Below, piece by piece: positions 1 to 5,306 of a stretch of 7,133 bases of DNA. Made by a program: the position numbers and the translations under genes. Every line of letters begins with the position of its first letter. Positions within the stretch are counted from its first letter, which is position 1. Source of the DNA: Actinomycetota bacterium (GTDB lineage Bacteria > Actinomycetota > Actinomycetes > Nanopelagicales > Nanopelagicaceae); NCBI GenBank assembly GCA_947452525.1, contig CANGCW010000048.1, forward strand, positions 1 through 7,133. Direction: 5' to 3'. The notes under the pieces were generated by a model, which did not search any database, was not told the DNA's origin, and worked only from the letters and a program-made list of their open reading frames with translations.

Positions 1-855
1 GTCGCTGCGCCACTTGCTATTGCTTACCACTTGAACTCTTCAAAGCAGCTTTACTTATCAGCTAAGACCCTTTCAGATATTTTCGCTGGCAATGTAACAA
101 TGTGGAATGACCCTGAGATCGTTGCTGATAACAACACAACATCAAATGTCGTTACCTTTAAGAAGGACTCAAAGGGCAACGTTGTTAAGGATGCGAAGGG
201 CTCACCAGTTGTTGCGAAGACAACAGCTGTAAAGCGTTACTACACCCTTCCAAACCAGAAGATCAGTGTCATCTACCGTGCCGATTCATCTGGCTCAACT
301 CAGAACCTTGTAAATATGTTCATCAAGAAGTTCCCTTCAGTATGGACTAAGGCTTCATCAGGTTCATTCGCTTCAGTATTCCCAGGAGCTATTAATGGTG
401 CTGGAAACCTCGGTCGCTTCCAGTCAGCAACAGGTTCTTCAAACGTTGCTGCTCTAGTTAAGAAGACTCCTTACTCAATCGGTTACATGGAAGCTTCATT
501 CGCATCAGCACAGAAGCTTGGTCTTGCACAGATTCAGAATGCTTCTGGTTCATACCAGGCTCCTGATGCTGGCGGAACCGCAGCATTCTTGAGCGCTGCA
601 ACAGCTTCAGCTGATGGCAAGTTGACCTTCAACTACGAGACAACAGATAAAGGTGCATACATCCTTGGAATCGTTTCATACGGTCTCGTTGATACAACTG
701 CAACAGGTGCCGGTGCAGTGGCTGCAAAGTCACTTCTCACCGCAATCCTTGATCCAAAGTGCCCTTCATCAAATCCAGCACTTCAGTACACAACAATCAC
801 AGGTTCACTTCTTGCTACAGATAAGGCTTTGATCGCAAAGCTCTCTGACAAGTAA
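1..855 (+). CDS. pstS: PstS-type phosphate ABC transporter substrate-binding protein, 5' truncated by the window
   Basis: This is the C-terminal 284 residues of the extracytoplasmic phosphate-binding protein that feeds the PstCAB importer. The frame is open from base 1, so the true start, the export signal and the N-terminal phosphate-binding residues lie outside the window. Family landmarks are LSDIFAGNVTMWNDPEI (visible residues 24-40), the phosphate-contacting segment RADSSGST (93-100, matching the usual R-x-D-x-S-G-T-T) and YSIGYMEASFA (158-168). Between the WNDPEI block and LPNQKISVIYR lies a Lys/Thr/Val-rich insertion (about residues 45-82) that typical PstS proteins lack; it contains a small tandem repeat. 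Lys is nearly always AAG and Ser mostly TCA, which suggests strong expression. A terminator follows at once and pstC does not, so the gene is either last in its operon or stands alone. Family assignment is secure; phosphate specificity is inferred from the family. Confidence 0.93.
   Translation, partial: VAAPLAIAYHLNSSKQLYLSAKTLSDIFAGNVTMWNDPEIVADNNTTSNVVTFKKDSKGNVVKDAKGSPVVAKTTAVKRYYTLPNQKISVIYRADSSGSTQNLVNMFIKKFPSVWTKASSGSFASVFPGAINGAGNLGRFQSATGSSNVAALVKKTPYSIGYMEASFASAQKLGLAQIQNASGSYQAPDAGGTAAFLSAATASADGKLTFNYETTDKGAYILGIVSYGLVDTTATGAGAVAAKSLLTAILDPKCPSSNPALQYTTITGSLLATDKALIAKLSDK
163..213 (+). repeat. Degenerate tandem micro-repeat inside pstS
   Basis: Two adjacent units, 163-186 and 187-213, encode KDSKGNVV and KDAKGSPVV. 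The DNA units agree at about 18 of 24 aligned positions, the second carrying one extra codon (CCA). The repeat lies in the extra Lys-rich loop between the conserved WNDPEI and LPNQKI blocks. It looks like an old in-frame duplication within a surface loop; no function can be read from it. Confidence 0.6.
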
Positions 856-879
856 GTCGTTCTCAAGCACACGAATAGG

Positions 880-916
880 AAGGCCCGCGCTCCTGAGGGG
901 GAACGCGGGCCTTTTT
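880..916 (+). terminator. Rho-independent terminator of pstS
   Basis: The arm AAGGCCCGCG (880-889) pairs perfectly with CGCGGGCCTT (904-913), and the T-run at 912-916 follows the stem. The 14-nt loop (890-903) can itself pair partly, CTCC (890-893) with GGGG (897-900, including one G-T wobble), which would extend the helix with a small GAA bulge. It begins 24 nt after the pstS stop and separates pstS from the next gene. Confidence 0.92.
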
Positions 917-941
917 CGCGCCACAAATCTCGTACACGTCC

Positions 942-947
942 TAGACT
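942..947 (+). promoter_or_regulatory. Candidate -10 element (TAGACT) for a leaderless transcript of the DUF6941-like gene
   Basis: TAGACT fits the actinobacterial TANNNT -10 pattern and ends 6 nt before the ATG at 954, which puts the expected transcription start on or next to the start codon. No Shine-Dalgarno sequence lies upstream of this ATG, which fits leaderless translation. No clear -35 hexamer is visible about 17 nt upstream. This is inferred from spacing only. Confidence 0.45.
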
Positions 948-953
948 CTTCTC

Positions 954-1364
954 ATGATTGAGATAACAATGTTCCTCTGCGATAGCGCCCAGGTCTACCA
1001 AGGAAAGCTCTCGGTATTGGGGGCAGGTTGGTCTCATATTGGCATCGGAGCGCCAAGTGCGATCGGTGCAATTCTCGAAGTCACAACTGACCTCACCGAC
1101 CACAAACTTCACGCAACACTTGATTGCGTTGATGCTGATGGCCATCCGTACTGTCCTGACGGAACTAATCCATTGAAGCTTGAGGCAGATATGGAAGTTA
1201 ATATTCCAGCAGGCGTTAAATCGGGGATTTCGCAACGCATTCCGTTGGCATTTAACTTTCCACCGATATTTCAACGGCCAGGTCGATTTACCTGGCGCCT
1301 TGCCGTTGAGGATGCAATCGCCTCCACCTCGTTTGAGGTCTTCCCGGTTCAACCAAACCCGTAA
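954..1364 (+). CDS. DUF6941-like conserved actinobacterial protein, 136 aa
   Basis: A small soluble protein of unknown function with no signal peptide and no membrane segment. The N-terminal pattern FLCDSAQVYQGKLSVLGAGW (residues 7-26) resembles, as I recall it, the family annotated as DUF6941 in actinobacteria, whose members begin with a similar 'LLxDxAQVxxGKLxVxGxGW' block. The rest alternates hydrophobic strands with Pro/Gly turns (IPAGVKSGISQRIPLAFNF at about 84-102, PGRFTWRLAVED at about 108-119), suggesting a mostly beta fold. Cys9, Cys58 and Cys67 are present but form no recognisable metal site. The ATG at 954 is favoured because the family-like block starts within a few residues of it. 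The gene lies alone between the pstS terminator and a convergent tRNA gene, so it is probably monocistronic. It is certainly coding; the family name is a recollection. Confidence 0.82.
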   Translation: MIEITMFLCDSAQVYQGKLSVLGAGWSHIGIGAPSAIGAILEVTTDLTDHKLHATLDCVDADGHPYCPDGTNPLKLEADMEVNIPAGVKSGISQRIPLAFNFPPIFQRPGRFTWRLAVEDAIASTSFEVFPVQPNP

Positions 1365-1383
1365 CTGGTCCACTTACTCTAAG

Positions 1384-1457
1384 CGCGCCTGGCAGGAATC
1401 GAACCTGCGACAACCCGCTTAGAAGGCGGGTGCTCTATCCGACTGAGCTACAGGCGC
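1384..1457 (-). tRNA. trnR: tRNA-Arg(UCU)
   Basis: Read on the minus strand, a full cloverleaf forms: acceptor GCGCCTG with CAGGCGC (7 bp), D stem GCTC/GAGC, anticodon stem CCCGC/GCGGG around the loop CTTCTAA, a 5-nt variable region, and T stem GCAGG/CCTGC around TTCGATT. The anticodon TCT is at 1421-1423 (complement strand), so it reads AGA and, by wobble, AGG arginine codons. The discriminator base is G (complement of 1384), as in the E. coli tRNA-Arg of the same anticodon. The next bases are C then T, so CCA is not encoded and must be added after transcription. The gene is convergent with the DUF6941-like gene, 19 nt away, and divergent from ettA. Confidence 0.98.
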
Positions 1458-1470
1458 ATTAACGGGTGCA

Positions 1471-1499
1471 ATCTTATCGAGAATCTTCTGGCCTAAATT
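1471..1499 (-). promoter_or_regulatory. Candidate promoter of the tRNA-Arg gene
   Basis: On the minus strand, AATTTA (complement of 1494-1499) and TAAGAT (complement of 1471-1476) are separated by 17 nt. The -10 element ends 13 nt before the mature tRNA 5' end, so a precursor with a short leader of about 6-7 nt would result. The -35 match is poor, so the -10 carries most of the support. Confidence 0.35.
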
Positions 1500-1519
1500 C
1501 AACCATTAAGTGAACAAGG

Positions 1520-1525
1520 TAAGGT
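1520..1525 (+). promoter_or_regulatory. Candidate -10 element (TAAGGT) for ettA
   Basis: TAAGGT fits TANNNT and ends 7 nt before the ettA ATG at 1533, almost the same geometry as the element before the gene at 954, so a leaderless ettA mRNA is plausible. A weak -35-like TTCAAC lies at 1498-1503 with a 16-nt spacer. The alternative is that AAGG at 1521-1524 acts as a weak Shine-Dalgarno sequence 8 nt before the ATG, with the promoter further upstream. Sequence alone does not decide between them. Confidence 0.4.
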
Positions 1526-1532
1526 TGCCCTC

Positions 1533-3200
1533 ATGGCTGAGTTCATTTATACGATGAAGAAGGCGCGTAAAGCGCACGGCGACAAGGTTATTTTGGATGA
1601 TGTAACGCTCGCGTTCTATCCAGGTGCCAAGATCGGTGTTGTAGGACCTAACGGCGCAGGTAAGTCGACCGTCCTTCAGATTATGGCCGGATTGCAACAG
1701 CCATCCAATGGTGAGGCATTCCTCTCACCTGGCTACTCCGTCGGTATCCTCCTTCAGGAACCACACCTCGATGAGACGAAGACCGTTCTTGAGAATGTTC
1801 AAGATGGTGTCGGCGAGACGATGGCAATGATGAAGCGCTTCAACGATATCTCGGAAGAGATGGCGAACCCTGATGCCGATTACGACACATTGCTTGCTGA
1901 GATGGGAACGTTGCAAGAGCAACTTGACCACCGCAATGCCTGGGACCTTGATTCACAACTCGAGCAGGCTATGGATGCGCTTCGTTGCCCACCACCTGAT
2001 GCCGATGTAAAAGTTCTCTCTGGTGGAGATAAGCGCCGCGTCGCTCTCTGTAAGTTGCTCCTTGAAGCGCCAGATCTACTCCTTCTTGATGAGCCTACTA
2101 ACCACCTCGATGCAGAGTCCGTTCTCTGGCTCGAGCAACACCTTTCGAAGTATCCAGGCACAGTCGTTGCGATCACACACGATCGTTACTTCTTGGATAA
2201 CGTCGCAGAATGGATTCTTGAGCTCGACCGCGGTCGTGCATACCCATACGAAGGCAACTACTCAACCTACCTTGAAACTAAAGCGACTCGCCTGAAGATT
2301 GAAGGACAGAAAGATGCAAAGCGTGCGAAGCGCCTTGCCGAAGAACTTGAGTGGGTTCGCATGAACGCGAAGGGTCGCCAAGTTAAATCAAAGGCTCGTC
2401 TTGCTCGTTATGAAGAGATGGCAGCAGAGGCTGAGAAGACTCGCAAACTCGACTTTGAAGAGATTCAGATTCCACCAGGTCCTCGCCTCGGAAACGTTGT
2501 TGTTGAAGTAGAGCACTTGAAGAAGGGCTTCGGTGATCGCCTCCTTATTGATGATCTCTCATTCTCATTGCCTCGCAATGGAATTGTTGGAATCATCGGG
2601 CCAAACGGTGCCGGTAAGACAACGCTCTTCAAGACAATCCTTGGACTTGAACCTGCAGATAGCGGCACAGTAAAGCTTGGTGACACGGTAAAGATCTCCT
2701 ACGTTGATCAGTCGCGTGAAGGCATTGACCCCAAGAAGTCGCTCTGGGAAGTTGTCTCCGACGGCCTTGATTACATCAAGGTTGGAAATGTCGAGATGCC
2801 ATCACGTGCGTATGTCTCTGCATTCGGATTTAAGGGTCCAGACCAGCAGAAGCCTGCTGGCGTTCTCTCTGGCGGTGAGCGCAACCGTTTGAACCTTGCT
2901 CTCACTCTTAAGCAGGGCGGAAACGTACTGCTCCTCGATGAGCCAACAAACGATCTCGATGTTGAAACTCTCGGCTCACTTGAAAATGCACTCCTAGAGT
3001 TCCCAGGTTGCGCCGTCGTTATCTCGCACGATCGTTGGTTCTTGGACCGCATCGCAACACATATCTTGGCTTACGAAGGTGACTCTCAGTGGTTCTGGTT
3101 TGAAGGTAACTTCGAATCGTATGAAGAGAACAAGATCAAGCGACTCGGTGTTGAGGCATCCCGCCCTCACCGCGTTACCTATCGCAAGTTGACTCGTTAA
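1533..3200 (+). CDS. ettA: Energy-dependent translational throttle protein EttA (ABC-F ATPase)
   Basis: A cytoplasmic ABC-F protein with two ATPase domains and no membrane part. In the EttA family it binds the ribosomal E site and gates entry into elongation according to ATP/ADP level. First domain: Walker A GPNGAGKST (residues 38-46), a charged helical 'arm' insert (about 92-140), signature LSGGD (162-166), Walker B LLLLDEPTNHLD (182-193) with catalytic Glu187, and H-loop His216. The linker (about 241-325) holds the basic segment EWVRMNAKGRQVKSKARLAR (273-292), typical of the P-site tRNA interaction motif. Second domain: Walker A GPNGAGKTT (356-364), LSGGE (445-449), LLLDEPTNDLD (466-476 region) with Glu470, and His499. 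Length is 555 aa, the same as E. coli EttA as I recall it. All catalytic residues are intact. The arm and the length favour EttA over resistance-type ABC-F proteins. It is probably the first gene of a five-gene unit. Confidence 0.96.
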   Translation: MAEFIYTMKKARKAHGDKVILDDVTLAFYPGAKIGVVGPNGAGKSTVLQIMAGLQQPSNGEAFLSPGYSVGILLQEPHLDETKTVLENVQDGVGETMAMMKRFNDISEEMANPDADYDTLLAEMGTLQEQLDHRNAWDLDSQLEQAMDALRCPPPDADVKVLSGGDKRRVALCKLLLEAPDLLLLDEPTNHLDAESVLWLEQHLSKYPGTVVAITHDRYFLDNVAEWILELDRGRAYPYEGNYSTYLETKATRLKIEGQKDAKRAKRLAEELEWVRMNAKGRQVKSKARLARYEEMAAEAEKTRKLDFEEIQIPPGPRLGNVVVEVEHLKKGFGDRLLIDDLSFSLPRNGIVGIIGPNGAGKTTLFKTILGLEPADSGTVKLGDTVKISYVDQSREGIDPKKSLWEVVSDGLDYIKVGNVEMPSRAYVSAFGFKGPDQQKPAGVLSGGERNRLNLALTLKQGGNVLLLDEPTNDLDVETLGSLENALLEFPGCAVVISHDRWFLDRIATHILAYEGDSQWFWFEGNFESYEENKIKRLGVEASRPHRVTYRKLTR

Positions 3201-3613
3201 TGCGATACAACGGTAAGGCGCATGTACGTTGGGATGACATCGATGCATTTGGTCATATCAACAATGCGAAGTATCTAACCTATATCCAAGAGGCGCGCTT
3301 TGATTTCACATGGCTCTCACGAGTTCGTGCGGGGGTAAAGCCATATCTCGTCGATATGGTCGTGGGCCGTGCCGAGGTCGATTACATCCTTCCTATCTAC
3401 GATGCAGGTTTTGACGTATCCGTTGATATCTGGGTAAGTCGTATCGGGAACGCCTCATTCGATATGCGTTATGAGATTAAGAGCGAGAAGGGCCTCCACG
3501 CAAAGGCGCGCACAGTGCAAGTTGTGGTGGATATGGAGACGAAGAGATCTCGCCCGTTGAACGAGGAAGAGCGCGAATTCCTCACGCAGTACCTTGAATT
3601 AGATTCAGAATAA
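3200..3613 (+). CDS. Acyl-CoA thioesterase, 4HBT/hotdog-fold (FadM/YbgC-like)
   Basis: A 137-aa single-domain hotdog protein, the usual length for the 4-hydroxybenzoyl-CoA thioesterase-like family, which hydrolyses acyl-CoA thioesters in the cytoplasm as dimers or tetramers. The diagnostic N-terminal block is VRWDDIDAFGHINNAKYL (residues 9-26). By family analogy Asp15 is the catalytic acid/nucleophile and GHINN sits at the start of the central hotdog helix. YILPIYDAGFDVSVDIWVSRIG (about 62-83) gives the central beta strands. The ATG overlaps the ettA stop by one base (TAATG) and no Shine-Dalgarno sequence precedes it, so translation probably depends on reinitiation by ribosomes finishing ettA. 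The acyl substrate cannot be told from sequence. A thioesterase-like gene near ettA also occurs, from memory, in mycobacteria. Confidence 0.9.
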   Translation: MRYNGKAHVRWDDIDAFGHINNAKYLTYIQEARFDFTWLSRVRAGVKPYLVDMVVGRAEVDYILPIYDAGFDVSVDIWVSRIGNASFDMRYEIKSEKGLHAKARTVQVVVDMETKRSRPLNEEEREFLTQYLELDSE

Positions 3614-3625
3614 GTCCGAATTAAC

Positions 3626-3631
3626 AAGGAG
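3626..3631 (+). promoter_or_regulatory. Shine-Dalgarno site of the GH13 gene
   Basis: AAGGAG lies 6 nt before the ATG at 3638 and fixes that start. It is one of only two strong Shine-Dalgarno sites before genes in this window. Confidence 0.85.
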
Positions 3632-3637
3632 AAAAGA

Positions 3638-5302
3638 ATGACCTTTCCAAGCCGTAGCGAACGTCCATGGTGGCGCGATGCAGTTACGTATCAGATCTAC
3701 ATTCGTTCATACGCTGATGCGAACGGCGATGGTAAGGGCGATGTCGAGGGAATCCGCTCCCGCCTTCCATATCTCAAAGAGCTTGGCGTAGATGCACTCT
3801 GGATTACGCCGTGGTACCCATCACCGCAGAACGATCATGGTTATGACGTCTCTAACTATATGGATATCGAACCTGATTACGGAACGCTCGCTGATGCAAA
3901 GCGTCTGATCGATGAGGCGCATGCACTTGGAATGAAGTTCATCGTCGATATCGTTCCAAATCACTCTTCTAGCGATCACGAATGGTTCAAAGCGGCACTC
4001 GCCGCAAAGCCTGGTTCACCAGAGCGCGACCGCTACATGTTCCGCGAGGGCAAGGGCGAGAACGGGGAACTCCCACCAAATAACTGGGAGGCAATCTTCG
4101 GCGGCTCCGCCTGGGAGCGCGTCATCGAGGCTGATGGAAAACCGGGCCAGTGGTACTTGCACCTCTTCGCTGTGGAACAACCTGACTTCAACTGGGAGAA
4201 CCCAGAAGTCCGCGCGCACTTTGAAGATGTCTTGAAGTTCTGGCTCGACCTAGGTGTCGATGGATTCCGCATTGACGTTGCACACGGAATGATCAAGGAA
4301 GCTGGCCTTCCAGATGTCCAGGATGCAATCGATCTCCTCTCGGAAACCAAGTCACCTTACTTTGACCAAGATGGCGTGCACGAGATTTATCGTGCGTGGA
4401 GAAAGATCTTTGACTCATACCCTGGCGATCGCATGGGTGTTGCCGAGGCATGGGTCCCTGCAACATCACTTCCAAAGTATCTCCGCAAGGATGAGCTCGC
4501 GAACTCTTTTAACTTCCTCTTCTTGGATTCCAAGTGGGATGCAGAAGTGTTGAGAACAAATATCAAGCGCTCGCTCAAAGAACTTGAGGGAACAGGCGCA
4601 CCGTCATCATGGGTCTTTGAGAATCACGATGTAACTCGTAAGGTGAATCGATTTGATCAGGGACTTCGCGGTGGTGGAGTTTCAAATCCAACCGAACGCT
4701 GGGGAGACCTCGCAAAGCTTGATATCACTCGTGGTAATCGTCGTGCACGGGCTGGCGCACTCTTGATGTTGGCTCTGCCTGGTGGCGCATATATCTACCA
4801 AGGTGAAGAGCTTGGCCTTCCGGAGGTCACTGATATTCCTCATGATCGTCTTACCGATCCACGTTGGAAGATGAGTGGTTACACCGACCCAGGTCGCGAT
4901 GGTTGCCGCGTTCCCATTCCTTGGACAGCAGATGCAACAGGCGCGCATGGCTTCTCAACATCGTCTGTAATCACAACGCAGAGCTCATGGTTGCCACAGC
5001 CTAAGAACTGGGGCGACTTCGCTGCAGACGTTCAGGCGAAGAGCGCGGATTCAACTCTTGCTCTCTATCGCCAGGCGCTGAAGATTCGTAAAGCTGAGGC
5101 TGGCCTAGGCGATGGCGATATCGAGTGGATCGAGGCAGGAGATTCTGTCATCGCATTCAAACGCCCTGGCAACTTCGCGTGCTACGTGAACTTCGGTGCA
5201 GATCTTCCACTTCCTGTCGGCGCTGAAATTCTTGTTGCATCAGGACCTCTCAACGGAAGTTCACTTCCGGCCGATACCTCGGTCTGGTTACGTTTACAGT
5301 AA
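3638..5302 (+). CDS. GH13 alpha-glucosidase (AglA-like), cytoplasmic
   Basis: A 554-aa glycoside hydrolase family 13 enzyme, complete, with no signal peptide, so it should cleave imported alpha-glucosides inside the cell. The (beta/alpha)8 barrel begins at WWRDAVTYQIYIRSYADANG. A calcium-site pattern DANGDGKGD lies at 27-35. Conserved region I is DIVPNH (104-109), region V QPDFN (181-185), region II GFRIDVAH with nucleophile Asp213, region III GVAEAW with acid/base Glu270, and region IV ENHD with Asp331. YQGEELGLP (387-395) and GRDGCRVPIPW (419-429) are typical of alpha-glucosidase and oligo-1,6-glucosidase subfamilies rather than amylases. Val follows the nucleophile, which the classical rule links to alpha-1,6 preference, but actinobacterial maltose-active relatives also carry it, so the substrate is open. 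It starts 24 nt after the thioesterase gene and is followed by an MFS gene 4 nt later. It corresponds in position to aglA of mycobacteria. Confidence 0.93.
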   Translation: MTFPSRSERPWWRDAVTYQIYIRSYADANGDGKGDVEGIRSRLPYLKELGVDALWITPWYPSPQNDHGYDVSNYMDIEPDYGTLADAKRLIDEAHALGMKFIVDIVPNHSSSDHEWFKAALAAKPGSPERDRYMFREGKGENGELPPNNWEAIFGGSAWERVIEADGKPGQWYLHLFAVEQPDFNWENPEVRAHFEDVLKFWLDLGVDGFRIDVAHGMIKEAGLPDVQDAIDLLSETKSPYFDQDGVHEIYRAWRKIFDSYPGDRMGVAEAWVPATSLPKYLRKDELANSFNFLFLDSKWDAEVLRTNIKRSLKELEGTGAPSSWVFENHDVTRKVNRFDQGLRGGGVSNPTERWGDLAKLDITRGNRRARAGALLMLALPGGAYIYQGEELGLPEVTDIPHDRLTDPRWKMSGYTDPGRDGCRVPIPWTADATGAHGFSTSSVITTQSSWLPQPKNWGDFAADVQAKSADSTLALYRQALKIRKAEAGLGDGDIEWIEAGDSVIAFKRPGNFACYVNFGADLPLPVGAEILVASGPLNGSSLPADTSVWLRLQ

Positions 5303-5304
5303 CC
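5286..5304. repeat. Inverted repeat spanning the GH13 stop codon, just before the MFS start
   Basis: GGTTAC (5286-5291) and GTAACC (5299-5304) are perfect complements around a 7-nt loop; one further T-G pair (5285/5305) is possible. The downstream arm covers most of the GH13 stop codon and ends 2 nt before the MFS ATG at 5307. There is no T-run, so it is not a terminator. It could be a small hairpin affecting MFS translation, or chance. Confidence 0.4.
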
Positions 5305-5306
5305 GC

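Noticed and set aside
31..33. TTG at base 31 as the start of the phosphate-binding protein
   Set aside because: The frame is open and homologous back to base 1 (VAAPLAIAYHLN matches the PstS core), so the gene begins upstream of the window.
783..1373. Minus-strand 196-codon open frame
   Set aside because: It runs antisense through the pstS end, the terminator and the DUF6941-like gene, has no recognisable family landmarks and no promoter or ribosome site.
1180..1422. Plus-strand 80-codon reading frame ending in a WQESNLRQPA-like tail
   Set aside because: Its end is the translation of the antisense strand of the tRNA-Arg gene, a classic false protein. The rest overlaps the DUF6941-like gene in another frame.
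1533..3200. Antibiotic-resistance ABC-F protein instead of EttA
   Set aside because: The arm insert, the GRQVKSKARLAR linker segment and the 555-aa length all match EttA. Resistance-type proteins have different linkers.
4016..4350. Antisense open frames within the GH13 gene, and similar ones within MFS (5474-6175)
   Set aside because: Low-complexity translations without family landmarks, antisense to clearly coding genes and sharing their codon structure.
5196..5306. Longer N-terminus for the MFS transporter starting at 5196
   Set aside because: It would overlap the end of GH13 by over 100 bases in another frame. Its residues do not look like an MFS N-terminus, and ATG 5307 gives the normal beginning just before helix 1.
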